Positions 55,701 to 63,782 of a DNA stretch of 64,000 nt are shown piece by piece. The notes beneath the pieces are model-generated. The model did no database searches, was not told where the DNA came from, and saw only the letters and a program-made list of their open reading frames with translations. How positions within the stretch are numbered: the first letter of the stretch is position 1; every line of letters begins with the position of its first letter. A program made the position numbers and the translations under genes. Origin of the DNA: an uncultured Caulobacterales bacterium (lineage in GTDB: Bacteria > Pseudomonadota > Alphaproteobacteria > Caulobacterales > Maricaulaceae); contig CALLBD010000003.1 of the NCBI GenBank assembly GCA_938001915.1, forward strand, positions 40,969-104,968, written 5' to 3'.

Positions 55701-57898
55701 TTAGCTAAAGTTCCATCTGCATTATGCACATCCGCTAAAAAGACGTTTCGCCCATCTTGCAAGGGCAATCCTCGCCAACGCGAAATTTGAACATCCCCGC
55801 TCGCACTCGTGTCTGCACCTTGAAAATAATATCCCGCGAGGTCCCGGTCATTTAGACGGATTTTCACGCGTTGGCCGAAGCCATGTTTAATGCCCACATG
55901 GGTAGAGGGAATAGACGGCGTACGCTCGGGCGAAGGATATGCCCATTCTGGCGTGGCATCCTGTTTGTTCAACCAATTACCGTTAAAATCTAAATGTTCT
56001 GTCGTGTCTTTAAAGGCTTTCTCTTCAACGACCTCTTCGATTTCACCCGTTTGCTTTAGATAAAAATTCGCACGCCATATTCCACCGCCTTGAACATCAA
56101 TGAATTTGGAATTATTGACACCCGCATATTGTGTGTTTTCTTCACATGTCATCAGTTCGAAGCCTTTGGGCAAGGTTTCCTCGTCGACTTGGACCACATG
56201 TGTGCCTTCGCTCACGCCTTCAAAATGAAACAACCCATCGGAGTCAGAGACAACATAGGCACCTGTCTCCATATAAATACGAACGCCATCTACACCGATG
56301 CCTTTGTAAATGGGACGCGCCCAATCCGCATCTCCGTCACAGCTTTGCTCCGTGACGCGGCCAATAATTGTGCTAGTGGATCGCAGTAAATCTTCGCGCA
56401 GCGTAACGCCCGCGCGGGCTACATTTGAAAGTGGCTGCATAAGCGGATCAAGGACGACGGCTTCGTTCACCGCATCACCCAAATGCGCCCCAGGACCCAC
56501 CAATAGAGCGTAATTTAAAGTTATCGTCTCGCCTGGCGCCAAGGCATCCATATCGAAGGTCAGCAAGGTCGCATCTTCCGAGATTTCTGGGTCAACCGAC
56601 GGGCTAGCTTCTATTCGCGTTGTGCCCGGAACATAGCGAAAACCAATAGGCAAGGTATCATACAAATCCACGGCAGCCGCAGAGTCGCCAGAATTTTGTA
56701 CTGTCACCGTGTAAGACACATAATCCCCAACGTCGACCGCGTCGCGGTCAGCCGTCTTCGTCAGGACAATATTACTTTCGGGGTCAAGCGGAATATCAAA
56801 TCTTAGAGGACCGCGCTCGGCTACCGTAAAGGTCTCGCCCAAAGAAGCCGGTGTAATCACGAAGCCTTCTTGCGCGCCAAATTCGAGCAAGTCGCTCTCT
56901 GGGACAATAGACGCAAAATTATAACCTTCGGGCGGCTCGACCTCAATGCGGTAGGTGCCCGGTCCAACAACGGGATAGCTGAATTCACCCAGGTTGTTGA
57001 TATAGGCGAGGCCCGCCTCATCGACCACGTCATCCCCTGATACGACATCAGCTGGAAAAGTAGAGAATCCATCGACACCGAAAACAGTTGCGCGCGTTCC
57101 TGTTTCAACATTTATCAATGTGACAACAGCTTCGTCCAACCGCGCGCCATCGGCGGTAGAAAATACGCTATTGGACGGGTTCAAAAAGGCCGTATCAACG
57201 GTTACATCCGTACTGTCAAAAATATCGACATAGGTTGCCGTCAGCTGGGTGTTTTCCCCCGCGCTGATAATACCATCGCCCGCAGTGGGCGCTTCGGGGG
57301 TCGAGGGTAAAAAGGCGAAAAACTCGCCTGTATCTGGTCCAGATTCATACAGGCGAAGCGTAATTACGTCCCCATTACTCGCCTCAATAGTTACAACAAC
57401 GGTTTCAATTTCATTGCTGTTTAGATTTTGACCTGTGTCGACAACCCGAACGAATATCAGCTCGCCCGCGAGAAAGGTGGTAGCTGGGATGAGCGGAACT
57501 TCCGACGATAGATCAACCCGTGTGTCTCCACCCAAAGAGCTCAAAGGGGCAGTTTGTGAACCAGGAGGATTCACAAATGGGCCGCTTAACGCTCCTGAAG
57601 GAGAAAAGTCAGTACCGTTAATTTGTCTAAAAATAGGATTGTCTGCCGTCGGCGCGTATCGAAAAAACTCAATAACGGCGGGAGAATCTTCGGGACGAAT
57701 GACAAATACAGCAGCGCCCGTTCCAATCGTGCGGCGCTCTTCTCCGACCGTGTAGGCCATGCTCGCCACATTCACGACTTCCGTGCCATAGTTCCGCACA
57801 GTGAGGTCCTCTTGCGCATGGGCAAGTGATGCCGAACCAATCCAGGCCGTTGCGGCTAAGGCTAGAAGCCCAGGAATATGTGGATGAGACTGTTTCAT
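52781..57898 (-). CDS. Exported DUF11/SdrD-like protein with outer-membrane beta-barrel (1705 aa)
   Basis: The ATG at 57898 begins a standard signal peptide ending AHA; the frame extends to a TTG at 57913, which is less likely. N-terminal beta-rich domains contain a Cna/SdrD-like fold (RDSxVxTGxFAF-type at about 200, EPPEGYNFASIVPESD near 335). A DUF11 unit (about 380-500) has VLTKTADRDAVDVGDYVSYTVTV. A second SdrD-like module (IIGRVTEQSCDGDADWARP region) follows. The last ~850 residues are repetitive amphipathic strands, a barrel as in the 5726-residue protein, but the C-terminus has no terminal Phe (KNLNQR). The protein shares domain order with the giant protein and is probably anchored in the outer membrane. 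It is the last gene of a three-gene cluster. Confidence 0.8.
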   Translation of the reverse strand: MKQSHPHIPGLLALAATAWIGSASLAHAQEDLTVRNYGTEVVNVASMAYTVGEERRTIGTGAAVFVIRPEDSPAVIEFFRYAPTADNPIFRQINGTDFSPSGALSGPFVNPPGSQTAPLSSLGGDTRVDLSSEVPLIPATTFLAGELIFVRVVDTGQNLNSNEIETVVVTIEASNGDVITLRLYESGPDTGEFFAFLPSTPEAPTAGDGIISAGENTQLTATYVDIFDSTDVTVDTAFLNPSNSVFSTADGARLDEAVVTLINVETGTRATVFGVDGFSTFPADVVSGDDVVDEAGLAYINNLGEFSYPVVGPGTYRIEVEPPEGYNFASIVPESDLLEFGAQEGFVITPASLGETFTVAERGPLRFDIPLDPESNIVLTKTADRDAVDVGDYVSYTVTVQNSGDSAAAVDLYDTLPIGFRYVPGTTRIEASPSVDPEISEDATLLTFDMDALAPGETITLNYALLVGPGAHLGDAVNEAVVLDPLMQPLSNVARAGVTLREDLLRSTSTIIGRVTEQSCDGDADWARPIYKGIGVDGVRIYMETGAYVVSDSDGLFHFEGVSEGTHVVQVDEETLPKGFELMTCEENTQYAGVNNSKFIDVQGGGIWRANFYLKQTGEIEEVVEEKAFKDTTEHLDFNGNWLNKQDATPEWAYPSPERTPSIPSTHVGIKHGFGQRVKIRLNDRDLAGYYFQGADTSASGDVQISRWRGLPLQDGRNVFLADVHNADGTLAKTIRQEIWFVKNIARATPVPDRSVLVADGRTSPEIAVRLEDQSGRPVHAGRIARVSLEEPYSLLDASGDNRLREQTETLISPLSNRREFSVGRDGILRVPLEPTLKTGKVTVTVTLDTGREVPIYMYLEPEKRDWILVGLAEGSAALQNVKGNVSAFSGDADDVVTDGRVAFFAKGMVKGNWLMTLAVDTDKRRGNRDTGFEGEIDPNAYYTLYGDQTYQEFEGVSRYPLFVKLEKRQAYALFGDFDTNVTEGRLTSYNRKLTGLKAEYIGDNFQVLGFAAETNQGFVKDEIAAEGLSGPYRLSNDLILPQSEEITVETRDRVRPDIVLETKTLVRFLDYTLDYFTGELIFRLPVDATDANFNPNVIIVDYETSEDAERNITAGGRVQGQILNDRVLIGSTFTHENGSALAAGVKSNQIGIDVIAQVTDSTEIRAEYAITDQANDGEGVADAKLLEIVHTSESVLAEAYFREEEGGFGLGQRNSNTNNIRRYGARGAVKVSEKNDAETGRRSTRHFEVEAYREENLSTGNTRTSGEILATQDGTKLDVSAGLRLTEDNLVSGDDRTSLLAVARASYDISEHGLTVQASAETPIDGEDGVSNQPQKLMFGVDKRVGNFATINLRHEILNGGGQRSGNTTLGVSATPWSGGTATVATDNLSNESGRRVGATVGLDQSVRFTENISGQVGVRARRLLRQEADFLEVAPDAVISPFEVNENFQSIYAGIAYRDDKMSSSARVEVRDNDSDKTWVFSGSAARELSEKFSLAATGRGRISEPRGNPETDKLFEARVGASWRPRNEDTVFFNRFDVLNSQPLSGINTTKLVNNAAMNTMIGDRWQLSTNVGNKYVKTDIGDETVSNWTHLVGGETRFDVTEKIDLGLRGSVLTNKDVGTSYSWGPSIGVSPVDNVWISAGYNVEGYKDDDFEAAEYSREGAYLQLRVKFDQNTASGLLRRLSPTATSLGPVEATKNLNQR

Positions 57899-58053
57899 AT
57901 ATTGCAAATGCAATCCGACACATGTGTCAGGTTATCAGAGGGCATGTTTGGAGAGCCCACCGCAAATACGGCAGAGGTCAAACTAAAGTCCCGCGATGTG
58001 GTCGCCGTTCGAATATAGAACGACGACCCTATCAAATAACCAGAGCTAGAGAC

Positions 58054-59262
58054 CTAGTTGATTGTTGCTCGGATAACGAGGTAACCAACTGTAGGCGTCG
58101 CGGCCGAACCAGATGCCAATGTGGCATTCGTCAGCGCAACGTTACAGGTCGTGGCTGTTCCATCACAAACCGAACCTGCGGCGGGGGCTGATAGATTACC
58201 AGCTGGCGCAGCAGTAGGTAGGACGAGAGATCCCCGAACTTCAGCTTCGCGGAATGTCAGATTTGGCGGCAAAATATCTGTAAGGTCGATATTTGTGGCA
58301 TTCGTCGAACCTGAGTTATTCACCTCAATGACATATTCTACACAGCTATTTGGCGTGAAATATTCCGTGTTCGCAGTTGGCTTCGTGTAGCTTCCTGCGG
58401 CTGGAATGGCATCACATGTTCCGTCAGTTGCAGCCGCGACACCAAAGACTTCTTTGCTTGCCGTTACATTTGGATTTTCGATGATGTAATTACCGCGAGC
58501 TGAATGCGCGCCATCCGTAGCGCCGTCATTCGCAGCTGAGGCTGGGCCATCTTCGTCAGCTAACACATTCTCAACGGTGAGAGGGTTCGCGTCATTGCCG
58601 TTCGTATCACCCAAAGTTTCTGTGAAAACCAAAGACGTACCCGTGCCGCCCGTGATGGATTGCGTGTCGGCATAAAGCAAAACTCCGCCAGTATCAGTAT
58701 CAACGCGGCCCGCGGGAATATTTTGACGTACAAAAACAAATGCGCGCTCATCGGCACTCAACACAGGTACGTTAACAGCGCCTGTTGTCGTATTATAGCT
58801 TTGCGGTGTACCCGCTGCACGTTCGGCGGCGCTCAGGACGCCATCGTTATCGGTGTCATCGCTCTCATCATAGAAAATGATGTCCGGCGCAGTCGTTGCT
58901 GCATCCGTGTTAAAGTCATCATCTGTCGCTTGCTCAAAATCAAGAAGATAGGCATGCTCATCATTACCATTGTTAACAACAACGAAGGGTAGGAGCACGT
59001 CGTCTTGATCTGCGACGGCAAATGTATCTCCCAAACTACTCACTGTAACATTGACAAGACGGTCAACGTTGAAATCAGTCGGTGTCGCTGTGTTATCAAT
59101 TTGAGCTTGTGGTGTGTCATTCACCTCATAGTTCAAGGTGAAGGTGTTAGAAACAGTTGTGCCCGCAGTCGTAAAATCATTCTGCGCCCAAGCCGTTTCG
59201 GCCACTAAGGCTGAGAGAGCTGTCGCTCCCAACATGCCTTTTATAAATTTACTATTTGTCAT
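58054..59262 (-). CDS. Exported DUF11-type protein of the cluster (402 aa)
   Basis: The ATG at 59262 has a GGGACAAAGAGAA ribosome site; an upstream in-frame start at 59277 would be TTG and is rejected. A signal peptide ends AWA near residue 27. The mature part has strand patterns such as VSNTFTLNYEVND, VNVTVSSLGDTFAVADQDDVLLPFVV and a C-terminal CVEYVIEVNNSGSTNATNIDLTDILPPNLTF, a DUF11-type unit. Residues near 100-170 are Asp-rich (DESDDTDNDGVLSAAERA, calcium-binding-like). It has no barrel and may be a secreted partner of the large anchored protein downstream. Confidence 0.78.
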   Translation of the reverse strand: MTNSKFIKGMLGATALSALVAETAWAQNDFTTAGTTVSNTFTLNYEVNDTPQAQIDNTATPTDFNVDRLVNVTVSSLGDTFAVADQDDVLLPFVVVNNGNDEHAYLLDFEQATDDDFNTDAATTAPDIIFYDESDDTDNDGVLSAAERAAGTPQSYNTTTGAVNVPVLSADERAFVFVRQNIPAGRVDTDTGGVLLYADTQSITGGTGTSLVFTETLGDTNGNDANPLTVENVLADEDGPASAANDGATDGAHSARGNYIIENPNVTASKEVFGVAAATDGTCDAIPAAGSYTKPTANTEYFTPNSCVEYVIEVNNSGSTNATNIDLTDILPPNLTFREAEVRGSLVLPTAAPAGNLSAPAAGSVCDGTATTCNVALTNATLASGSAATPTVGYLVIRATIN

Positions 59263-59598
59263 TTCTCTTTGTCCCAAAGGTTAGTTGATGGGAAAATTAT
59301 AGGAAATGATAGTTAAATGCTTGCCAATTAGCGTAGTTAATAAACTAATAAAAAATGAATGTTTATTTTAAATTCATCGTCAAAAAGAATGATTTATCAA
59401 TTAGATGCGAGATTATGAGTTAAAAAATTCATATATCGTTAAATAAAAACAATTTTTTCGCTTTCTCCTCTTAACGCCAAAAATGAGTTATTATTCCAGA
59501 AAAAATCGCTTTGAAGACCCTTGTCCTGAAAATATTATTTAACAAAGAAAGACCGCGATAAAGCATCGCGGCTTTAGAAAATATGCAAGTTTTAAAAC
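59263..59598. other. AT-rich spacer within the DUF11 cluster
   Basis: About 336 bp, markedly AT-rich, with an intrinsic terminator near 59541-59575 and presumably the promoter of the 402-residue protein. No ORF supported. Confidence 0.5.
59541..59575 (-). terminator. Intrinsic terminator after the 160-residue gene
   Basis: CCGCGAT (59553-59559) pairs with ATCGCGG (59565-59571) around AAAGC, extended by AAAG/CTTT flanks. Read on the minus strand it is followed by TCTTTCTTTG. It ends transcription after the 59599-60081 gene, so the cluster has at least two transcription units. Confidence 0.8.
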
Positions 59599-60081
59599 CT
59601 ATCGTAAACGAGCTTTAAAGCTCACTTTATCGCTGGCCCCAACTGGAATAGGGCCGGAAATTCGCCATTGAATATGCGTAATGTCATCCACATTTGCCGC
59701 ACGCGTCCCGCCGCCAACAGCTGGTAATACAAGCGCATCACGGCCCACAAAAGATGATCCCCCATCCGTGGAAAATCGTACAACCGCGCCGGGTCGATTC
59801 GCCGTGCCGTCCAGGTATCGAACATCTGACGGGACAGGCATTGCAAGGACGATATCTGTCGCGGCTTCTGAAGAGTCATTCGTGAAAGCGACCGTATATA
59901 CAACCTTTTCTCCTGGTGTGACTTCTGCAGCGCTGACAAGGCGTGTTTGGGTGGTGCCATCCTCTAATTGAACAGAGATTTCTTTCTCAACCTTTTGCGT
60001 CGCCGTAAGAGCGTGCGCGGGCAAGGTCGATGCAGCGACTGCGGCGGATAAAACTAGTATGGCAAAATGTCGGTTTAGCAT
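59599..60081 (-). CDS. Small exported DUF11-type protein (160 aa)
   Basis: A 160-residue protein with signal peptide (ILVLSAAVAASTLPAHA) and one DUF11-type unit: VSAAEVTPGEKVVYTVAFTN, EAATDIVLAMPVPSDVRYLDG, and ITHIQWRISGPIPVGASDKVSFKARLR at the C-terminus. This closely follows a DUF11 fold. It is the first gene of the cluster, with a terminator after it, and may be a soluble periplasmic or surface component. No specific function known. Confidence 0.75.
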   Translation of the reverse strand: MLNRHFAILVLSAAVAASTLPAHALTATQKVEKEISVQLEDGTTQTRLVSAAEVTPGEKVVYTVAFTNDSSEAATDIVLAMPVPSDVRYLDGTANRPGAVVRFSTDGGSSFVGRDALVLPAVGGGTRAANVDDITHIQWRISGPIPVGASDKVSFKARLR

Positions 60082-60364
60082 GTGGCACCCATTAAGTTGA
60101 ATTTCGATAACGGACCACGATTAGTCTCATAGGCTTAACGGAGACTTAAATTCCTTGGCGCGCACATAGAACGTTTATCGCGCATTCATTTATTTCCGCG
60201 TCAAGTTTTAGGTCAAACTTTACCGAAACCTTGGCCGATTTCATTCCAACACATCTCCAGGCAAACTCTCGAGAAAGTCGATTTGACCCTTGGGGCAAGC
60301 CTTAGCAGAAAACTCTAAACCTTGGACTGCATTTGACTCTCAGATGTCGGAAGGGCGGGCAGGC

Positions 60365-60964
60365 CTAAAACAATAAAAACCCAACACCGATAAATACGCC
60401 TAAACTGAGGGATAACCCCAAAAGCGTCAAAACACCATCTCGGGCTGTGATCCCCAAACCGAATAAGAGTATTATGGACGCAGGCGCGACGACGGCAAAA
60501 GGTATCACGCCTAATGGGAAAAACGTGGCGGATAAGATAATGGCAAAGATAGAGACCAGGGCTTGCATTGGGCCTGTCGCCGCCCATTGAAGTCTGGGTC
60601 GAATTACCCCGTCAACTTTTGCCAAAACGGGTCGTACTTTTTGTTGAACTTTCAGGAGCTTTTCTGCGGGAATTTTAACCTTGCGGAGAAATTCGGGCAT
60701 CCAAGGTGTCTTACGTCGAAAGAGAAGCTGTAAGGCAAACACAATAACGATAACACCAAACGCAACAGGTATGCCAGGCAAAGCCCCCAAAGGGGTCATC
60801 ATACAGAGACCGCATAATACCATAATCGGGCCGAAGGACCGATTGCCAAACGCTTCTACAACCGTTTTCAAATCAACAGAGTCGGCGCCGTCAAGTGTGG
60901 CAGCGACCTGTTCTAATACAGCTTGTAGAGGCGTTTCAGCCTGCGTATTCGTGTTTTCATCCAT
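60365..60964 (-). CDS. ExoD-family membrane protein
   Basis: From the ATG at 60964 (earlier in-frame starts lie in the next gene's promoter and are not homologous) the protein has 199 residues. It contains GADSVDLKTVVEAFGNRSFGP (ExoD opening pattern) and four to five hydrophobic spans (VLCGLCMMTPLGALPGIPVAFG; FAIILSATFFPLGVIPFAVVAPASIILL; LLGLSLSLGVFIGVGF, here read as short stretches). ExoD proteins were first linked to exopolysaccharide in rhizobia; molecular function is unknown. It diverges from the LysE gene with 79 bp between starts. Confidence 0.87.
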   Translation of the reverse strand: MDENTNTQAETPLQAVLEQVAATLDGADSVDLKTVVEAFGNRSFGPIMVLCGLCMMTPLGALPGIPVAFGVIVIVFALQLLFRRKTPWMPEFLRKVKIPAEKLLKVQQKVRPVLAKVDGVIRPRLQWAATGPMQALVSIFAIILSATFFPLGVIPFAVVAPASIILLFGLGITARDGVLTLLGLSLSLGVFIGVGFLLF

Positions 60965-61043
60965 AACGTGACAAATGTGGCCTACGCCGCTAGGGCGCAA
61001 GCGAGTTTTCAGTGAAATACGGTTTTTTTTAGGATTGGCGGAA

Positions 61044-61661
61044 ATGGAATTTGAGTTATGGCTCAGCCTCGTGGCTCTGTTTTTCACAGGTGGCCTAACG
61101 CCAGGTCCTGCCGTCATGCTCGTCCTCGCCTCTTCATTTCGATATGGGTTTAAACCAGCGCTCCTCCCCGCTTTGGGCGTTGCCTCGGCGAATGTGCTTT
61201 GGTTGATTGTGGCCGCCAGCGGAACCGCCGCACTTTTTGAAATTTACCCGCGCGCGACACTGGCCTTGAAAATTTTGGGTATTTTGGTCCTGGGCTGGAT
61301 GGCCCTTTCCGTCATGTTTGGGCCATTGCCTCGTTTGGAACCTGATCCAGACGATGCGCCAAAGCGCGGCAGATTATATGCAAAGGGATTTTTACTCCAA
61401 ATTACCTCACCCATGCCATTGGTCTATTTTGGTATGTTGCTACCCATGTTTTTTCAAACGGACGTCCCGCTCGCGCCGCAATTTTTGACGATGCTGATTA
61501 CCGTCACAATTTTGGAGTTATTTGGATTATCTGTCTACGCCTACGCAGCGCAATCCATCAGGCGGTTCTTACAGAATCCAAAAACGGGACGTATATTCAA
61601 CATTCTAATCGCAGTTATAATGATTTTATCTGGGGTTTTTGCAGTTCTTTCCACGGCATAG
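61044..61661 (+). CDS. LysE/RhtB-family amino acid exporter
   Basis: Start at the ATG 61044, after an AGGA ribosome site; the longer open frame from 60975 is unlikely. The 205-residue protein has the family N-terminus LWLSLVALFFTGGLTPGPAVML, with the conserved GLTPGP motif, and about six membrane spans. It would export an amino acid or related compound. Downstream is the ppa gene. Confidence 0.9.
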   Translation: MEFELWLSLVALFFTGGLTPGPAVMLVLASSFRYGFKPALLPALGVASANVLWLIVAASGTAALFEIYPRATLALKILGILVLGWMALSVMFGPLPRLEPDPDDAPKRGRLYAKGFLLQITSPMPLVYFGMLLPMFFQTDVPLAPQFLTMLITVTILELFGLSVYAYAAQSIRRFLQNPKTGRIFNILIAVIMILSGVFAVLSTA

Positions 61662-61719
61662 CCTTGTAAAGATGCGCTGCCTCGCTATCAGGCGAGCGAA
61701 CAAAAAGGATGTATTCCCA

Positions 61720-62247
61720 ATGGATATGAGCAAAATTGTGACGGGCGAAAATCCGCCATTTGACGTCAATGCAATCATTGAAGTCCCTCTTGGTGGTCAA
61801 CCCATAAAATATGAATTAGACAAAGCCTCCGGCGCCATGTTTGTTGACCGCTTCCTTTATACGTCAATGCGCTATCCTTGTAATTACGGATTTCTACCGC
61901 ACACACTCTCTCAGGACGGTGACCCAACCGATATTATGGTTGTGGGCCAACGTGCCGTCGTTCCGGGCTGCGTTGTCCGCGCCCGCCCCGTTGGCGTTTT
62001 GATGATGGAAGACGAAGCGGGAATGGATGAAAAAATCGTAGCCGTACCGCATGGCGCATTGACCCGCTACTACGACAACATCAAAACCTACACAGATTTA
62101 CCGCAGGTCCTGCAAGACCGTATTCCGCATTTTTTTGAGCATTACAAAGACCTTGAACCCAATAAATGGGTCAAAGTTTTAGGGTGGGAAGGCCGCGAAA
62201 AAGCGGGTGAAATGATTTTAGAGGGCATCAAAAATTACAAAGGTTGA
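61720..62247 (+). CDS. ppa: Inorganic pyrophosphatase (class I)
   Basis: Start at ATG 61720, giving 175 residues, the usual length for bacterial class I pyrophosphatase. Signature: VEVPLGGQPIKYELDK-like region (IIEVPLGGQ), FLYTSMRYPCNYGF, the active-site DGDPTDIMVVG and the VKVLGWEG C-terminus. It hydrolyses pyrophosphate in the cytoplasm. In the same window a membrane pyrophosphatase, hppA, begins at 63783. Confidence 0.94.
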   Translation: MDMSKIVTGENPPFDVNAIIEVPLGGQPIKYELDKASGAMFVDRFLYTSMRYPCNYGFLPHTLSQDGDPTDIMVVGQRAVVPGCVVRARPVGVLMMEDEAGMDEKIVAVPHGALTRYYDNIKTYTDLPQVLQDRIPHFFEHYKDLEPNKWVKVLGWEGREKAGEMILEGIKNYKG

Positions 62248-62252
62248 GGGAT

Positions 62253-62285
62253 AAAGGCGGGGTCAAACCCCGCCTTTTTATTTTG
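62253..62285. terminator. Bidirectional intrinsic terminator after ppa and the sugar dehydrogenase
   Basis: AAAGGCGGGG (62253-62262) pairs with CCCCGCCTTT (62268-62277) around TCAAA, followed by a T-run on the plus strand (TTATTTT). On the minus strand the stem is preceded by the stop of the sugar dehydrogenase gene at 62278-62280, so it can serve both genes. Confidence 0.9.
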
Positions 62286-63423
62286 GCGTGATGCGCAGTA
62301 AGCGTCCGTCATTATCTTCCAAGACGTAAATCGCACCGTCAGGACCTGTTTCGACTTCGCGAATACGCCGGCCCCACTCAAACCGTTCTGCCTCTTTTGC
62401 TTTAGGGCCGCGACGTGCCTCTTCGAACTCAACGCGCACGAGGGCTTGAGACGACATACCACCGATAAATCCATGCCCCTGCCACTCTGTAAAGAGTGTA
62501 CCATCATAAATGGTAAGGCCAGCGGGGCTTATGGCTGGGACCCAATAAGCAGCAGGGGCTTTAAAGACAGGATTTGTATCATGGTCAGGAATATCCACGC
62601 CCGAATAATGCGTTCCGTTTGAAACGACAGGATATCCATAATTTGCGGCTCGGGTAATGTGGTTGAGTTCATCGCCGTCACGAGGCCCCATTTCATGCAC
62701 CCAGAGCCTACCTTCGGCGTCAAAGTCAATGCCAAGCGGATTTCGGTGCCCCAGAGTCCAAATTTGTTTGGTCACGCCGTCCTGTGCTGCAAAAGGATTG
62801 TCTTCGGGGACCGTACCGTCGGCATTAATCCTCACGACTTTTCCTAAGTTCATCTCCATATTCTGAGACGGCGTAAACTTCTGCCGTTCGCCTGAAGTGA
62901 TATAAAGATACCCACCGCCGTCTTTCGCGGTTTCGGGGCTGAAGGCCATGCGGTGACCATAATGCCCGTTCCCCGTCATTTTGGGCAATTGCGTCCAGAT
63001 ACGTTCTCGCTTCACCAAGGCCCCGCCGCGTGTCGAAGTTGTCAAAGTCGCACGGTCTACGACAGCGCCGGAAAGGCTGTCATCGTTTTCGTCTCGCTCA
63101 ACATAGGAAATATAGACCCGCTTATTATTCTGGAAATCGGGATCAAGAATAATGTCACCCATACCGCCTTGGTTTCTCTCGGTCACATCAGGCACATTCC
63201 CGATTTTACCTAGCTTCTTGCCATTGCGGCCCACGAGCCATAGATTGCCGCTCTGTTCCGTCACCAAAAGACGTCCATCGGGAAGGAAGGTCATTGCCCA
63301 GGCCCCGTCAAAAGACTCAAGTTCAGTGATTTCAATTTTAGAGCCAGAGGTTCCTGTTATCGTTTCAGCGTAAGCTATCGGTGCGATTGCCAAAATCGCG
63401 GCGGACAGAAAAAATGCGCGCAT
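62278..63423 (-). CDS. PQQ-dependent sugar dehydrogenase (YliI/Asd-like), secreted
   Basis: A 381-residue protein with signal peptide (AAILAIAPIAYA) and a six-bladed propeller. Family motifs: ESFDGAWAMTFLPDGRLLVTEQSGNLWLV, GGMGDIILDPDF, GHYGHRMAFSP (active-site His), GHRNPLGIDFDAEGRLWVHEMGPRDGDELN and GGMSSQALVRVEF. Members of this soluble glucose/sorbosone dehydrogenase group oxidise aldoses in the periplasm with PQQ. Natural substrate is uncertain. Confidence 0.9.
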   Translation of the reverse strand: MRAFFLSAAILAIAPIAYAETITGTSGSKIEITELESFDGAWAMTFLPDGRLLVTEQSGNLWLVGRNGKKLGKIGNVPDVTERNQGGMGDIILDPDFQNNKRVYISYVERDENDDSLSGAVVDRATLTTSTRGGALVKRERIWTQLPKMTGNGHYGHRMAFSPETAKDGGGYLYITSGERQKFTPSQNMEMNLGKVVRINADGTVPEDNPFAAQDGVTKQIWTLGHRNPLGIDFDAEGRLWVHEMGPRDGDELNHITRAANYGYPVVSNGTHYSGVDIPDHDTNPVFKAPAAYWVPAISPAGLTIYDGTLFTEWQGHGFIGGMSSQALVRVEFEEARRGPKAKEAERFEWGRRIREVETGPDGAIYVLEDNDGRLLRITPK

Positions 63424-63607
63424 TGTGATTACCTTTAAAATTTATCTTCGAGCTTTATACGGATTAACCCCGCCATAAGGGTTTATTGCGTTATTTTAAA
63501 GCGAAGTTTCTCCATCCGAACGTGGCTTGAAGCTGGAAGTTCCGATATTTACCTTTTCTTAATAGCCCCTTGACGTCACGTTACGGCTTTGTCACATAAT
63601 AGCTCTA

Positions 63608-63718
63608 CGCGAAGGGAAGCGCCCGCACCGTTAGAAAACGGGCGGCGGCCAACTTCATACTCGCGAGGGGAAGCGTGCCACTGTCGGGGAGACAAAGAAC
63701 AGCACGGCCAACTTCATA
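63608..63718 (+). promoter_or_regulatory. Tandem structured leader upstream of hppA, riboswitch-like
   Basis: Two copies of one element are adjacent: 63608-63659 and 63662-63718. Both share the 14-mer CGCGARGGGAAGCG and end with the same 13-mer GGCCAACTTCATA. The middle differs but conserves pairing: CGCCCG/CGGGCG in copy 1 and CGTGC/GCACG in copy 2, with GAAG/CTTC closing pairs in both. This compensatory variation supports RNA structure. A ribosome site follows at 63769-63775. Tandem aptamers are typical of riboswitches. I could not assign a class from sequence alone; a sodium-sensing class is one idea given hppA. Confidence 0.7.
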
Positions 63719-63782
63719 ACATCTGTGCGCGCATGGCTCCGTCAAAGAAGAGCTTCGCCCACATACGCAAGGAGGGCATGTT

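Noticed and set aside
60965-61043. Longer starts for the ExoD and LysE proteins
   Set aside because: The extra N-terminal residues are not homologous to the families, and the two extended starts would overlap in opposite directions across the shared promoter region.
63608-63718. Fluoride (crcB) riboswitch upstream of hppA
   Set aside because: The conserved sequences of that class are not present, and the tandem arrangement with GGCCAACTTCATA ends does not fit it.
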